In this document: piece after piece, positions 34,678 to 43,835 of the stretch
Position numbering within the stretch: the stretch's first letter is position 1
Layout: every line of letters begins with the position of its first letter
Assembly (NCBI GenBank): GCA_002425225.1
Contig: DILV01000029.1
Span: 1-64,000 of the forward strand
Origin: Thiothrix sp. UBA5583
GTDB taxonomy: Bacteria > Pseudomonadota > Gammaproteobacteria > Thiotrichales > Thiotrichaceae
DNA: 64,000 bases
Direction: 5' to 3'
Translations under genes and position numbers: made by a program
Notes under the pieces: model-generated
The model's database searches: none
Told to the model about the DNA's origin: nothing
The model's input: only the letters and a program-made list of their open reading frames with translations

Positions 34678-36510
34678 ATGAAACTGTTGCGTCATCCCAT
34701 TAGCCTTCCTTGCCTTGTTGACGTGTTGATGTTGGCATTACTGGCGGCAACCGTGTTCAGTCTGCTGCAACCGCAACACGTGCCATCCAGCCTGAGTACA
34801 GGTTTACCCTGGCTGATGCTGACAGCTATCGCTGTACTGACCGTGACCCGCATCTACCTTGCCAGCCAGTTGCGTGCCATTACCCACATTCTTGCCCAGG
34901 CAGAAGCCGCACAACATACCGCCGAGGAAGCCGTCAAAACCAAGGCGCGGTTCCTTGCCACCATGAGCCACGAAATCCGCACCCCCATGAACGGCGTAAT
35001 CGGCATGACCCGTTTGCTGATGAATACGCCGATGAGCAAGAAGCAAAGCGAATTTGTGGAAAGCATCCACCTCAGTGGCGAACACCTGCTGACCGTCATC
35101 AATGATGTGCTGGACTTTTCCAAAATCGAGGCAGGCAAGCTCGATCTCAAACGCGAACCGTTTGATTTGCGTGCCTGTATAGAAGACATCATCAGCCTGT
35201 TGCACGCCAAGGCGCTGGAAAAGAATCTGGAGCTGGCGTACACCGTAGGCCCTTCCATCCCGTTGTTTATTGAGGGCGATCAGGTACGCTTGCGGCAGAT
35301 TCTCACTAATCTGGTCGGCAACGCCATCAAGTTCACCGACCGGGGCGAAATTACCATTTTTGTGCTGCCCCGCCGCCACAAAGGCGATGAATACGAACTC
35401 GAATTCCAGATCAATGACACCGGCCCCGGCATTCCTGCCAACCGGCTGGAGAGCATTTTCGAGCAGTTCAGCCGTGCTGATGACAAGCTGGTGCGCCAGC
35501 GCGAAGGCACAGGGCTGGGGTTAGCCATTTCCCGCCACCTGATTGAAATGATGCATGGCAACATCTGGGTGCAAAGCACCGTCGGGGTTGGCAGCCGTTT
35601 CCACTTCACCATCAGGACACGCAAAGCCAAAGGGCAACTCAAGCCCTGCCTGCAAAACAATATCCCAGCCATCACCGGCAAACGCATCCTGATCGTGGAA
35701 AACAACCCCGCCAGTTGCCAAAGCCTGCATGATGCCTGCAAGGGCTGGGGAGCATTGGCTGATGTAGTGCATACCTCCGCCGATGCCATCAGCCGCATGG
35801 CAATCGGCAAATCGTATGACGTGGTACTGGTTGAAACCAACCTGCCGGGTGACACACCCTTGACGCTGGCGCGTTACATCCGCAGCCGCTACAGCAAGCA
35901 GGAACTGCCGCTGATCCTGATTGCACCGCCCAATGACCGCCACCCTAAAATCGTTGTGCGCGAACTGTACAACCAGTACCTAACCAAACCCGTTACCCGC
36001 AGCCGCCTGTTCGACAGCCTGATGACCGCACTGGGAGATACCAGCCTGGTTATGCCCAAACCCGCCAAATCCAGCCTCAAGCTGGGCGAATGGCTACCTT
36101 TGCGCATCCTGCTGGCAGAAGACAATCCCATCAACCAGATGGTTGCCACTGCCATTCTGGAAGAAATGGCCTACACCACCACGGTGGTGGAAAACGGCGT
36201 ACAAGCCCTGGAAGCCTTGCGCACCCAGCCTTACGACGTCATTTTCATGGACATGCAAATGCCGGAAATGGATGGGCTGGAAGCCACCCGCCGTATCCGC
36301 GCCGAGTTTCCAGCGGAACACCAGCCGGTCATCATTGCCATGACTGCCAATGCGCTGGAAGGTGACAAACAGGAATGCCTGGATGCAGGCATGAACGATT
36401 ACATTAGCAAACCCGTGTTGCCAGAAGCGGTGGAAGCTACTCTGCAACGCTGGTGTTTACCCAAGGAAAAACAACAAGAGGAACCGGATCATGCAACTGC
36501 TATCCACTGA
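34678..36510 (+). CDS. Hybrid sensor histidine kinase, tandem paralogue without periplasmic sensor
   Basis: 610 aa from ATG 34678; the frame reaches 34567 inside the previous gene. Two close N-terminal membrane helices (VDVLMLALLAATVFSL; LPWLMLTAIAVLTVTRIYLA) with almost no periplasmic loop replace the sensor of the first kinase. From HisKA onward the two proteins are nearly the same (FLATMSHEIRTPMNGVIGMT, VIFMDMQMPEMDG), including a degenerate first receiver (RILIVENNPASCQSLHDA, VLVETNLPGD, where the Asp site is Glu). The duplication is recent enough for long shared DNA stretches. It may respond to a cytoplasmic or membrane signal, or act through the first kinase. Confidence 0.9.
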   Translation: MKLLRHPISLPCLVDVLMLALLAATVFSLLQPQHVPSSLSTGLPWLMLTAIAVLTVTRIYLASQLRAITHILAQAEAAQHTAEEAVKTKARFLATMSHEIRTPMNGVIGMTRLLMNTPMSKKQSEFVESIHLSGEHLLTVINDVLDFSKIEAGKLDLKREPFDLRACIEDIISLLHAKALEKNLELAYTVGPSIPLFIEGDQVRLRQILTNLVGNAIKFTDRGEITIFVLPRRHKGDEYELEFQINDTGPGIPANRLESIFEQFSRADDKLVRQREGTGLGLAISRHLIEMMHGNIWVQSTVGVGSRFHFTIRTRKAKGQLKPCLQNNIPAITGKRILIVENNPASCQSLHDACKGWGALADVVHTSADAISRMAIGKSYDVVLVETNLPGDTPLTLARYIRSRYSKQELPLILIAPPNDRHPKIVVRELYNQYLTKPVTRSRLFDSLMTALGDTSLVMPKPAKSSLKLGEWLPLRILLAEDNPINQMVATAILEEMAYTTTVVENGVQALEALRTQPYDVIFMDMQMPEMDGLEATRRIRAEFPAEHQPVIIAMTANALEGDKQECLDAGMNDYISKPVLPEAVEATLQRWCLPKEKQQEEPDHATAIH

Positions 36511-36811
36511 AGCCCTGCGACATTTGCCCGCAGCCATCCTGCCCCGGCTAGTCGACATGTTCGGCAAAACCACCCCGGCATTACTGACGGACATCCAGCA
36601 ACATGCCAGCAGTGGCGACCTGCGCGCCATGGCGCAGGCTGCTCACAAACTGAAAGGCTCTTGCGTCAGTCTAGGGGCAGAACAGATGGCAGCCATCTGC
36701 AAGGAATTGCAACACAAGGGCGAAAGCAACGATGCCAGCGGCATCAATGAATACGTGGCGGAACTGACAAGCATCTACCCTGCCACGTTTGCGGAAATGC
36801 AGAAACTGTAA
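36491..36811 (+). CDS. HPt phosphotransfer protein
   Basis: 106 aa, one HPt four-helix domain. The phospho-accepting motif is AQAAHKLKGSCVSLGAEQMA (H at about 52). It overlaps the second hybrid kinase by 20 bases, so it is translationally coupled and probably relays phosphate from both kinases to an output regulator outside the window. No DNA-binding response regulator is next to it. Confidence 0.88.
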   Translation: MQLLSTEALRHLPAAILPRLVDMFGKTTPALLTDIQQHASSGDLRAMAQAAHKLKGSCVSLGAEQMAAICKELQHKGESNDASGINEYVAELTSIYPATFAEMQKL

Positions 36812-36985
36812 CCATACAGGCACGGCTTGCTGTCACAGGCAACTGGACAGCAAACCTTATACAGCAAAACAGTATGCACCCTCGTTCCACCATCTGCACT
36901 TTCGCCCGCTTACTTGATTTTAATCAGTTTTCATCAACCTCACTGCATGGACTTCGGCTACAGGCAAGGTCTACACTGGCTCATG

Positions 36986-37014
36986 TCTTCATACGAATTT
37001 TATTTTCTTCATAC
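36986..37014 (+). promoter_or_regulatory. Direct repeat before the nikMN/cbiMN-like gene
   Basis: TCTTCATAC occurs twice, 20 bases apart, just upstream of AAGGAG. Two helical turns of spacing place both on one face. TCATAC equals a NikR half-site, but the repeats are direct, not inverted as in the known NikR operator, so the identity is open. Confidence 0.3.
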
Positions 37015-37028
37015 CAAGGAGAATAACA

Positions 37029-37919
37029 ATGCACATTCCTGATTCGATGTTACAAGGTGCTGTCTGCTCGGTCACGGCTGCGGTCAGTGTGGCTGGCGTG
37101 CTTGCTGCTGCCTGGCTAGTGATGAAAGCCGAGCACAAACCATCGGCTGGGCGCTTCGCTGCCGTCGTGGCGCTGATTTTCGCCGGGCAGATGATGAATT
37201 TCCCGATCATGAACGGAACCTCTGGGCACTTGTTGGGCGGTGTACTGGCTGCTGCTGTGTTGGGGACACCGTTGGGTGTACTAGCGATTGCGCTGGTTGT
37301 CACCATCCAAAGTCTGGTGTTCTCGGATGGTGGTGTAACCGTGCTGGGGGCGAATGTGTTGAATATGGCGCTGATTGGCGCAGGTGTGGGTGGCTGGTTG
37401 CAGCAGAGGCTGGCTGGCTCACTGGGGCAATACGTATCCACCGCCGTGGCTGCGTGGTGTTCCGTGGTATTGGCATCCGCTGCGGTCAGTCTGGAGCTGG
37501 CAATTGATGGTCAGGCTGCACTGGGAACGGTATTACCTGCGATGGTCGGGACTCATGCGCTGATCGGTCTGGGTGAAGCTGCTATTTCCGTGGCCGCCGT
37601 TGCCCTGCTGCTGAACTGGGCGGAAGCGCAAGGCAAAGCACATGTTGCCGTACCTTTGCTGGCTGCGGTGCTGGTGGCTTTGCTACTCAGTCCATTCGCG
37701 TCAGGTTTCCCGGATGGGCTGGAATGGGTGGCAGGGCAATACCAGTTCCTGCATGAATCAGCACCTGCGTTTGTTGGTGCGATGCCAGATTACACCGTTG
37801 CAGCCATCAGCAATGAAAGCCTCTCAACCGGTGTCGCAGGGCTGGCTGGAGTTTTGATCTGCTTTGTACTGGGCTTTGGCTTGCTACGTGGCATGGAACG
37901 CCTAGCCACACAACGTTAA
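37029..37919 (+). CDS. NikMN/CbiMN-type cobalt or nickel ECF transporter substrate component
   Basis: 296 aa, about eight membrane segments. The N-terminus MHIPDSMLQ is the metal-binding M-H-I-P motif of NikM/CbiM, whose free N-terminus and His2 bind the ion. The body (NFPIMNGTSGHLLGGVLAA, SLVFSDGGVTVLGANVLNMA, MVGTHALIGLGEAAIS) is CbiM-like; the C-terminal part (FPDGLEWVAGQ, two spans) is the NikN/CbiN unit fused on. GGAG precedes ATG. The Q and O energising subunits are not adjacent: an opposite-strand gene follows. Nickel or cobalt cannot be told apart here. Confidence 0.88.
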   Translation: MHIPDSMLQGAVCSVTAAVSVAGVLAAAWLVMKAEHKPSAGRFAAVVALIFAGQMMNFPIMNGTSGHLLGGVLAAAVLGTPLGVLAIALVVTIQSLVFSDGGVTVLGANVLNMALIGAGVGGWLQQRLAGSLGQYVSTAVAAWCSVVLASAAVSLELAIDGQAALGTVLPAMVGTHALIGLGEAAISVAAVALLLNWAEAQGKAHVAVPLLAAVLVALLLSPFASGFPDGLEWVAGQYQFLHESAPAFVGAMPDYTVAAISNESLSTGVAGLAGVLICFVLGFGLLRGMERLATQR

Positions 37920-38028
37920 TGCAGGTGACAAGATAAGTTGCCATGATGAGTGCGATGTTCACTGGTTACAATGACAAGGCACAGACAGCGATCAAGCAAG
38001 CGTTGGGCTAATTGCGCCAGCCGTGCCT

Positions 38029-39978
38029 TTACGGCAAGCGGAACAAATGCTTGTCATACGCCACCCCGCCCCACAACAGATATGCCAGCGCGTCCCTAGC
38101 GCGTTCGGCATCCACTGGGGCGGTATCCGGCACGGAACGCCCCTGCGCCTTGTCATACACAAAGGCCACAGCAGGCTTGTCCGGTTGCAGCACGGTCAGG
38201 CGCGAACCTTCCAGCAAAGCAAAATTCTTTTCGTATTGCATCAGCGCCCTGCCCTCCCAGTCAGCCGGGGTCTGAGTCAGGTCACGCCCTAGCATCGGGT
38301 AAGTTGCCGACACCCCCATTAGCGACAGCAAGGTCGTGGGCATGTCGATCTGGCTGACTACCCGCGCATCACGCCTGACCGGCACATCCCCCCCCAGGAT
38401 CAGCCCCGGAATGTGGAAACGCTGTACCGGAACCAGCTCATCCCCCGTCACCCGCGAGTCATGGTCAGCAATGACCAAGAAAATCGTGTCCTGCCAGTAA
38501 CCTGACTGCTGTGCCAGCTTGAAAAACTCACCAATGGCGTAATCGGCATATTTCGCCGCATTGTTGCGGGTTGCCTTGGGCTGTTCATGCAATTCAATAC
38601 GGTTGTCCGGGAACTCGAACGGGTCATGGTTGCTGGAGCTGAATACCAGACTGAAAAACGGCTTGCCTGCCGCGTGCATCCGCTTGAATTCGGCATCGGC
38701 ACGGCGCATCAGGTCTTCATCCGACACCCCCCACGAACCGGTGAATACCGGGTTTTGATAATCCTTTTGCTCGATGATGTCCTGAAAACCGTTACCGAGG
38801 AAAAAGCCGCGCATGTTGTCGAAATGGCTTTCCCCACCATAGATGAACTGGGTGGCATAACCGCGTTTGCCCAGCAATTCCGCCAGCGAAAAGAAACCGG
38901 ACTGGCTCTTGTTCAGCTTGACCACGGCCTGATTGGGGGTTGGGGTAAAACCCGTCGTAACTGCTTCAATACCACGCACCGAACGGGTTCCGGTCGCATA
39001 CATATTGTCAAAAAACCAACCCTGCTGCGCCAGTCGGTCAATATTAGGGGAAAGCGGTAAACCACCCAATGCGCCGATGTACCGCGCCCCCAGGCTTTCC
39101 TGCAACAGGATCACCAGATTTTTCGGCTTACCCGTAAAACTGGCGGTGTTATCACTCAAGGTTGGCAAGCTATCGGAACGGAACGCCGCCGCAGGTCGCC
39201 CACTGGCTTTGCGCAAGCGTTCCACCATCTCGGTTTCCGGCATTTTGCCGTAGGCGGAAGTCCACTCCAGCGTGTCATCCTGCATCTGGTCGATGGCAAA
39301 CATCAGGGAATAGGTGGAATTCGTCACCAGTGAATTGAGGGTCGCATCCGACGAAAAAGCCACCATCGACGGGTTCAGGGCACGATGCCCCAATGTCGAA
39401 CGCGCCCCCAGCACCACCAGCACCAATACCAGCAACGCCAACACCGGGCGCAGATACCAGCGCGGAAACCTCAGGTCACGCACACAACGCCCAGATAACC
39501 ACCAACCAACCCACAACACCAGCCCGCCAACCAGCAACCCGGCAAACAGTTCCAGCTTGTGCCCCAGCCACAGGGTACTGAACACTTCTTTCGGATAAAT
39601 CAGGTATTCGACAAAAATGTGATTGGGGCGCAAACCGTATTCGGTAATGAAACCCGGCGTGGCGACTTCCATGAACACCAGCAACCACAAGCCCAGCGTC
39701 AGCAGGATGCGTACAACCCATAACCACACCGTACCGGGAAACTGCTTGCCACCCAGCAACACCGTAGCAGCAGCGGCGATGCCCCATACCCAGCAAATGG
39801 TGGCAACATCCACCCGCAAGCCTTGCGACAGCATGACACCCCAGCCCTGGTTTGCCGTTACCCGCTCACCGTACCACGCCATGAACCCTAAGCGGCTCAG
39901 GCTGAGCAGCAGCAATGCCAGTAAGGCAAAGCACACGAATGGCCATAGCGCCCCTGACCATTTTCTGATTGATGTCAT
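38029..39978 (-). CDS. LTA synthase family sulfatase-fold membrane protein
   Basis: 649 aa from ATG 39978; a TTG at 39999 extends it. Five N-terminal membrane helices are followed by a periplasmic alkaline-phosphatase-superfamily domain: NLVILLQESLGARYIGALGG (metal Glu), YATGTRSVRGIEAVTTGF (likely catalytic Thr region), FIYGGESHFDNMRGFF, SSSNHDPFEFP and LVIADHDSRVTGDELVP (metal D-H). Gram-negative members transfer phosphoglycerol or phosphoethanolamine to glucans or lipids, or act as hydrolases. The substrate is not predictable. It is convergent with the metal permease gene and upstream of no obvious partner. Confidence 0.85.
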   Translation of the reverse strand: MTSIRKWSGALWPFVCFALLALLLLSLSRLGFMAWYGERVTANQGWGVMLSQGLRVDVATICWVWGIAAAATVLLGGKQFPGTVWLWVVRILLTLGLWLLVFMEVATPGFITEYGLRPNHIFVEYLIYPKEVFSTLWLGHKLELFAGLLVGGLVLWVGWWLSGRCVRDLRFPRWYLRPVLALLVLVLVVLGARSTLGHRALNPSMVAFSSDATLNSLVTNSTYSLMFAIDQMQDDTLEWTSAYGKMPETEMVERLRKASGRPAAAFRSDSLPTLSDNTASFTGKPKNLVILLQESLGARYIGALGGLPLSPNIDRLAQQGWFFDNMYATGTRSVRGIEAVTTGFTPTPNQAVVKLNKSQSGFFSLAELLGKRGYATQFIYGGESHFDNMRGFFLGNGFQDIIEQKDYQNPVFTGSWGVSDEDLMRRADAEFKRMHAAGKPFFSLVFSSSNHDPFEFPDNRIELHEQPKATRNNAAKYADYAIGEFFKLAQQSGYWQDTIFLVIADHDSRVTGDELVPVQRFHIPGLILGGDVPVRRDARVVSQIDMPTTLLSLMGVSATYPMLGRDLTQTPADWEGRALMQYEKNFALLEGSRLTVLQPDKPAVAFVYDKAQGRSVPDTAPVDAERARDALAYLLWGGVAYDKHLFRLP

Positions 39979-40004
39979 GTTAGAGAATACCCATTGCAAC
40001 CATA

Positions 40005-40031
40005 GTGGGCAGCATTATTTCTGCTGCCCAC
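40005..40031 (-). terminator. Hairpin after fccB (first FCSD operon)
   Basis: The perfect 10-bp stem GTGGGCAGCA/TGCTGCCCAC with a 7-base loop lies 34 bases after the fccB stop. It has no T run, but position and strength suggest transcript-end processing or termination. Confidence 0.6.
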
Positions 40032-40064
40032 CCCAAGGTTCAAGTTGTTTTATTACATTCTGAC

Positions 40065-41354
40065 TCAGGCAAAGGTGTCAGACATCAGGTTGCTGAACCA
40101 TTTGTTCATTTCTTCGTAATTATCCTTATTGATAGTGGCGGATTCCACTACACCAGCCCCGGCAGGTACCATCGTCTTCAAAGCGGGATCATACTTGAAA
40201 GCAACCGACAACCAAGAGGCTGTCGTTTTGGTAATCGGCGTGTAACAAGCTGAGTTGGTTCTAGGGTTGGGGTTGGGACTTTCACCACGCATTGCCCGCA
40301 CAATCGCGTCGGCACACACTTTTGCCTCCGCATTGGCAATATGCCCGGCCTTGGGCTGCCCACTGGCGTGCGAATCACCAATCACATGGATTTTGGCAAC
40401 AGCCGTCGACTCGTAACTCAGCAAATCCACCCCCGCCCATTTACCCGTAGTATCATTCGCCAACCCAAGACCTGACTGGGTGATGATGCTGGCAGCACGC
40501 TGAGCGGGAATGGCATTGATAACCTTGCCTTTAAAGCTGCCCACGGCTGTGTTCACCGTACCGGTATCCGCATCAATGCTGTTCAGGATTGCATTCGGCA
40601 CATAGGTAATATTTTTGTGAATACTGGTAAATGCCTTACCGAAATTGTTTGGCTCCGCCAGAATCCCGTTATTGGCATCCAGCACAATCACCTTGCCACC
40701 TTTTTTCACGCGGGTCAGGTAATCAGCCACCACGCAGGCACGCTCGTAAGGCCCCGGCGGGCAGCGGTATGGTTTGGGCGGGATGGTCAGGATGAAGGTA
40801 TCCTTGTTGGTCATGGCCTTGACCTGAGCCTGCAAGGACACAGTTTGCGGCCCTGCCTGCCATGCGTGGACAATTTTCGCTTTATTGCCAATAGTTCCAG
40901 ACACCGACAAGGCATCAAAGGTGATACCTGGAGCCAGTACCAGATGCTCGTAAGGCAAGGTTCCGCCATCAGCCAGTTTGACCTGTTTGCTGGTAGGATC
41001 AATGGCAGTAACAGATGTTGTCTTGACTTCGATACCGTAATTTTTCTTCAGAGCTGTATAGTTGTATGCCAGCTTGGCAAGGGTTGTATCCCCCGTCAGC
41101 ACCTTGTTGCTGAAAATGTTGGAATAATAGATGGCATTGGGTTCCACCAGCGTTACTTTCACCCCTGTACCACCCCACAAACGCAGGTATTTGGCAACGG
41201 CAGCACCTGCCATGCCGCCACCCACCACCACAACCCGACCGTTTGCCCCGGTATTACCCGGTACAGCCGCTGCTGCCAACACCTGTTCCAGCGGCAGAGT
41301 CAAACCGGCTGCCGCACCCATGCTCAAATAGCGTAAAAAATCCCGACGGTTCAT
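40065..41354 (-). CDS. fccB: Flavocytochrome c sulfide dehydrogenase, flavoprotein subunit (first copy)
   Basis: 429 aa. A twin-arginine signal (MNRRDFLRYLSMGAAAGLTL) exports the folded FAD protein. The FAD fold starts VVVVGGGMAGAAVAKYLR; LVLAPGITFDAL is the second nucleotide strand; YRCPPGPYERACVVADYL carries redox-type cysteines; C-terminal VIGDSHASGQPKAGHIANAE and SACYTPITKTTASW fit the FCSD C-terminal domain. It oxidises sulfide to sulfur or polysulfide in the periplasm and passes electrons to cytochrome FccA, whose gene ends 15 bases upstream. GGGGAG precedes the start. It is last gene of a four-gene operon. Confidence 0.93.
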   Translation of the reverse strand: MNRRDFLRYLSMGAAAGLTLPLEQVLAAAAVPGNTGANGRVVVVGGGMAGAAVAKYLRLWGGTGVKVTLVEPNAIYYSNIFSNKVLTGDTTLAKLAYNYTALKKNYGIEVKTTSVTAIDPTSKQVKLADGGTLPYEHLVLAPGITFDALSVSGTIGNKAKIVHAWQAGPQTVSLQAQVKAMTNKDTFILTIPPKPYRCPPGPYERACVVADYLTRVKKGGKVIVLDANNGILAEPNNFGKAFTSIHKNITYVPNAILNSIDADTGTVNTAVGSFKGKVINAIPAQRAASIITQSGLGLANDTTGKWAGVDLLSYESTAVAKIHVIGDSHASGQPKAGHIANAEAKVCADAIVRAMRGESPNPNPRTNSACYTPITKTTASWLSVAFKYDPALKTMVPAGAGVVESATINKDNYEEMNKWFSNLMSDTFA

Positions 41355-41369
41355 AAGCTCTGCTCCCCT

Positions 41370-41678
41370 TTATTGCTTGGAAAAATAGTCAGCGATCAAG
41401 GCAACTTCCTCATCGGTATACGCTTGCGCATGGACATTCATGATGTCCTTGTTGGCGGTATCCCATTTCATTTCCAGCATTTCTTCCACGATTTCGGCGG
41501 CAGACTCTCCGGCAAGGCTTTCCATGCCGTAACCATCCGTGCCGTGGCACTGAAAGCAATTGGCTGCCAAGGTACGTCCGGGGTGATTGAGGGTGGCGGG
41601 GTTTGCAAAGGCTACGGCTGGTAAGGCTACTACCGCCGTCAGTAGCACTTTTGCTACCATATCGGGTATCTTCATCAT
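41370..41678 (-). CDS. fccA: Flavocytochrome c cytochrome subunit, monoheme (first copy)
   Basis: 102 aa, starting with two Met codons after AGGAGATAGTA. A Sec signal (cut after AFA) leads to a class I cytochrome c: RTLAANCFQCHGTDGYGMES (one CxxCH) and a distal DIMNVHAQAYTDEEVALIAD with the likely axial Met. It accepts electrons from FccB. It is a single-heme form, half the size of the diheme FccA of purple sulfur bacteria. The heme segment closely resembles the C-terminal domain of the 49608-50618 lipoprotein. It lies in an operon with DUF6502, DUF5666 and fccB. Confidence 0.9.
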   Translation of the reverse strand: MMKIPDMVAKVLLTAVVALPAVAFANPATLNHPGRTLAANCFQCHGTDGYGMESLAGESAAEIVEEMLEMKWDTANKDIMNVHAQAYTDEEVALIADYFSKQ

Positions 41679-41730
41679 TACTATCTCCTACGGTTTGCTG
41701 AAAGGCTTACCCATGACGGGTAGGTCGTCC

Positions 41731-41759
41731 ATGCCCCGCTGCTCGCAACAGTGGGGCAT
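41731..41759 (-). terminator. Hairpin between DUF5666 gene and fccA
   Basis: The stem ATGCCCC/GGGGCAT with a 15-base loop that can pair further (CTG/CAG) lies in the 100-base gap. It lacks a T run, so partial attenuation or mRNA processing that separates fccAB from the two upstream genes is more likely than full termination. Confidence 0.45.
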
Positions 41760-41778
41760 TCTTGAAAATCAGGTGTAG

Positions 41779-43005
41779 TCAGTCATCGGGGTCTTCACGC
41801 TTGATGCGCAAGGCCAGTAGTTTGTTTGTACCAATGGTTTTACCCTTTATTTCCAGATAATCACCAATATTCAGGTGACTGAAATTCATCTGCGGAATAT
41901 CCGCATCACTCTCGTCTTCCCACAAGGTCGAGGTATTCACACTGACGGTATAAATACCCAGCCTGAAAGTTTGTGCCGTCGGATCAATGGCAGTGATATT
42001 GCCTTCCAGTTCATCAATATCACTACTGTCGGACTGCTTGATCTCCACCTTTTCCGCCACGATGACACCAGCGGCATTGGCATTGCCCTCGATTTCTACA
42101 AGAGCATTCAGCGCCAGATTGCTGGCAGTGCCACCTTCAAAACGGGTACTGGCATTGGTTGTCACGGCAACACCGTTGACCGAGAAATCACTGCGGCTCA
42201 CAAAGCGGGTAATCACACCTTCCACCTCCACTTCCGTGCCTTCCTTGAAGGTGATGCCCGCATCCTTGCGTTCCACTTCGCTGGCAATCATGCGGCTGCC
42301 TTGTAGAGCCTGTTGGCTTTCTGCTTCCACATACTGGCCTGCCTGCGGAATCCCGGACGGGAACCCCTGCAACACCGCCGGTGAGTAATCCACAATCAGG
42401 TTGCTGAGGGTAAACGTCTGGTTGGTGGTATCCACGGAACCGATTGTTCCCTTGACCTCCAGCGTTTCACCCGGCACATAGCGAACCTGCAACAAACGAA
42501 TGCTGGTTGCCACCAGCTCACCATTCGCATCGCGTATACCGGAAACTTCCACCACATTGCCCAGCTTGAGATCAGCCAACAGCTTGAATCTCTCGAACAC
42601 CGTCAAGGCATTGGTTTTTACCACCTGCCCCAACACCCACAAGCTCTTGCCATCCACCGAATCAGCCGACACAGCCGTTACCGTGCCTTGCAAGCCACGG
42701 CTGAAATGCACCGCACTTGCCTTGCCGGTGACGCCATCAGCATTGACGTTGCCTTCAACCGTGATGTACTCGCCAAGGAAATATTCGTTCTGCCCACTGG
42801 CTGCGACCCCGTTGCGGGTAAAGCTGGCGGAATCCACATCGTATTTCACCCCGTTGACAAAAATGCTGCCAAACGCAGTAATCGGCCCGGTAGAGATGCC
42901 CGTACCACCAATGCCACCGTTGGCAACCGTCAGGCCACCGCCGCCACCACAAGCCGCCAGAATCAGCAGTAATGCTGTTGCCAAAAGTGTGGTCATTGCT
43001 TTCAT
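41779..43005 (-). CDS. DUF5666 repeat lipoprotein
   Basis: 408 aa. A lipoprotein signal with lipobox LAAC (C19) is followed by GGGGG and NGGIGGTGISTGPITAFGSI. The mature protein is built of about five OB-like beta units, each with a pattern such as VEVEGVITRF, LEVKGTIGSV and VEGNVNADG, and ends in KREDPDD. This is the DUF5666 family, whose function is unknown. ATG overlaps the DUF6502 stop (ATGA), so translation is coupled. The product sits upstream of fccAB in the same operon, so a role in handling sulfide or sulfur outside the cell is possible but unproven. Confidence 0.85.
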   Translation of the reverse strand: MKAMTTLLATALLLILAACGGGGGLTVANGGIGGTGISTGPITAFGSIFVNGVKYDVDSASFTRNGVAASGQNEYFLGEYITVEGNVNADGVTGKASAVHFSRGLQGTVTAVSADSVDGKSLWVLGQVVKTNALTVFERFKLLADLKLGNVVEVSGIRDANGELVATSIRLLQVRYVPGETLEVKGTIGSVDTTNQTFTLSNLIVDYSPAVLQGFPSGIPQAGQYVEAESQQALQGSRMIASEVERKDAGITFKEGTEVEVEGVITRFVSRSDFSVNGVAVTTNASTRFEGGTASNLALNALVEIEGNANAAGVIVAEKVEIKQSDSSDIDELEGNITAIDPTAQTFRLGIYTVSVNTSTLWEDESDADIPQMNFSHLNIGDYLEIKGKTIGTNKLLALRIKREDPDD

Positions 43006-43832
43006 GTAGGTTTACCTGCCTGTTCGGGTGGCTCAATCACGGGTTCTGCAAAATAATAAATACCGACACCAGCCCGCATCCTGCCTGTACCTGCGGCTTG
43101 CGGGTTACTGTCCCGATCCTGGGTAGCCAACCAGCTATTGAACTTGATGAGCAAATCCAGCCCATCCTTGTTGACCATCGCCTGCAATAACGGGAGGGCT
43201 TCTTCAGGAAGGTTGTCGTAGCTGACCTTGCGCTGGAAACGTAACTGGCTGCGGTCTGTCGTAATCAGGTTATGTTCTATGGTGGTAATCAGGGCAGCCA
43301 CATCCGTTCCCAGTATGGAGAATTTTTCATCTTCGCTGCCGTGCGGAACATACCCGCCCCCCATCAGCTCGACTTTACCGTCAGCTGTCAGTTGCACCGC
43401 ACCCAAACGTTCCATTTCCTGCAACATGGCACGGTAGGGCATGTCACCACTGTAACGGCTCACCAATGCGGCAAAACTGCCGGTTTCCCCCTGTACGGAC
43501 AACGCGGCAGGCTTACCCTCACCATCATGGAACTGGTCATCATGCAACCAGCCTGTCATAACCCTCGCGCCACGATTGTAACTGGCTGTTGGCAACCCGG
43601 CATCGGGCATCTGCCGTAACTGGGCAACATCCTTGCGGGTCAGTCCGGTAGCAATGGCAATCCGGGAAGTGGTCGGACGCTCACCCGCTGCCGCCAGCAT
43701 TTCTTCTGTCACCTCTACGTACACCTGACGTGCCAACTGGCTGAATTCGCCAAAAGCCACACCCTTGCGATACAGGATACGTACCAACGGCTTGAGAATC
43801 CGGCGAGTGGCATTCAACAACATCTTTTCCAT
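43002..43832 (-). CDS. DUF6502 family protein with HTH-like segment
   Basis: 276 aa from ATG 43832; ATG 43823 gives 273 aa and has GGAAAAG before it. A TTG at 43853 lies inside the promoter. The start MEKMLLNATRRILKPLVRIL and FGEFSQLARQVYVEV are DUF6502-like. TTSRIAIATGLTRKDVAQLR (about 55-75) has the shape of a helix-turn-helix, so this may be a DNA-binding regulator. Function is unestablished. DUF6502 and DUF5666 genes are paired here. The operon promoter overlaps a palindrome shared with the second FCSD operon, so this protein is one candidate regulator. Confidence 0.78.
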   Translation of the reverse strand: MEKMLLNATRRILKPLVRILYRKGVAFGEFSQLARQVYVEVTEEMLAAAGERPTTSRIAIATGLTRKDVAQLRQMPDAGLPTASYNRGARVMTGWLHDDQFHDGEGKPAALSVQGETGSFAALVSRYSGDMPYRAMLQEMERLGAVQLTADGKVELMGGGYVPHGSEDEKFSILGTDVAALITTIEHNLITTDRSQLRFQRKVSYDNLPEEALPLLQAMVNKDGLDLLIKFNSWLATQDRDSNPQAAGTGRMRAGVGIYYFAEPVIEPPEQAGKPT

Positions 43833-43835
43833 AAC

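Noticed and set aside
36812..37028. Possible cobalamin riboswitch before the CbiM-like gene
   Set aside because: No B12-box sequence or consistent stems were found in the 217 bases; only the direct repeat was kept.
37943..38011. 22-codon ORF (MMSAMFTGYNDKAQTAIKQA) after the metal permease gene
   Set aside because: It has weak ribosome-site support, no family, and could be chance. It faintly recalls a Clp N-terminal start, but far too little remains to call a pseudogene.
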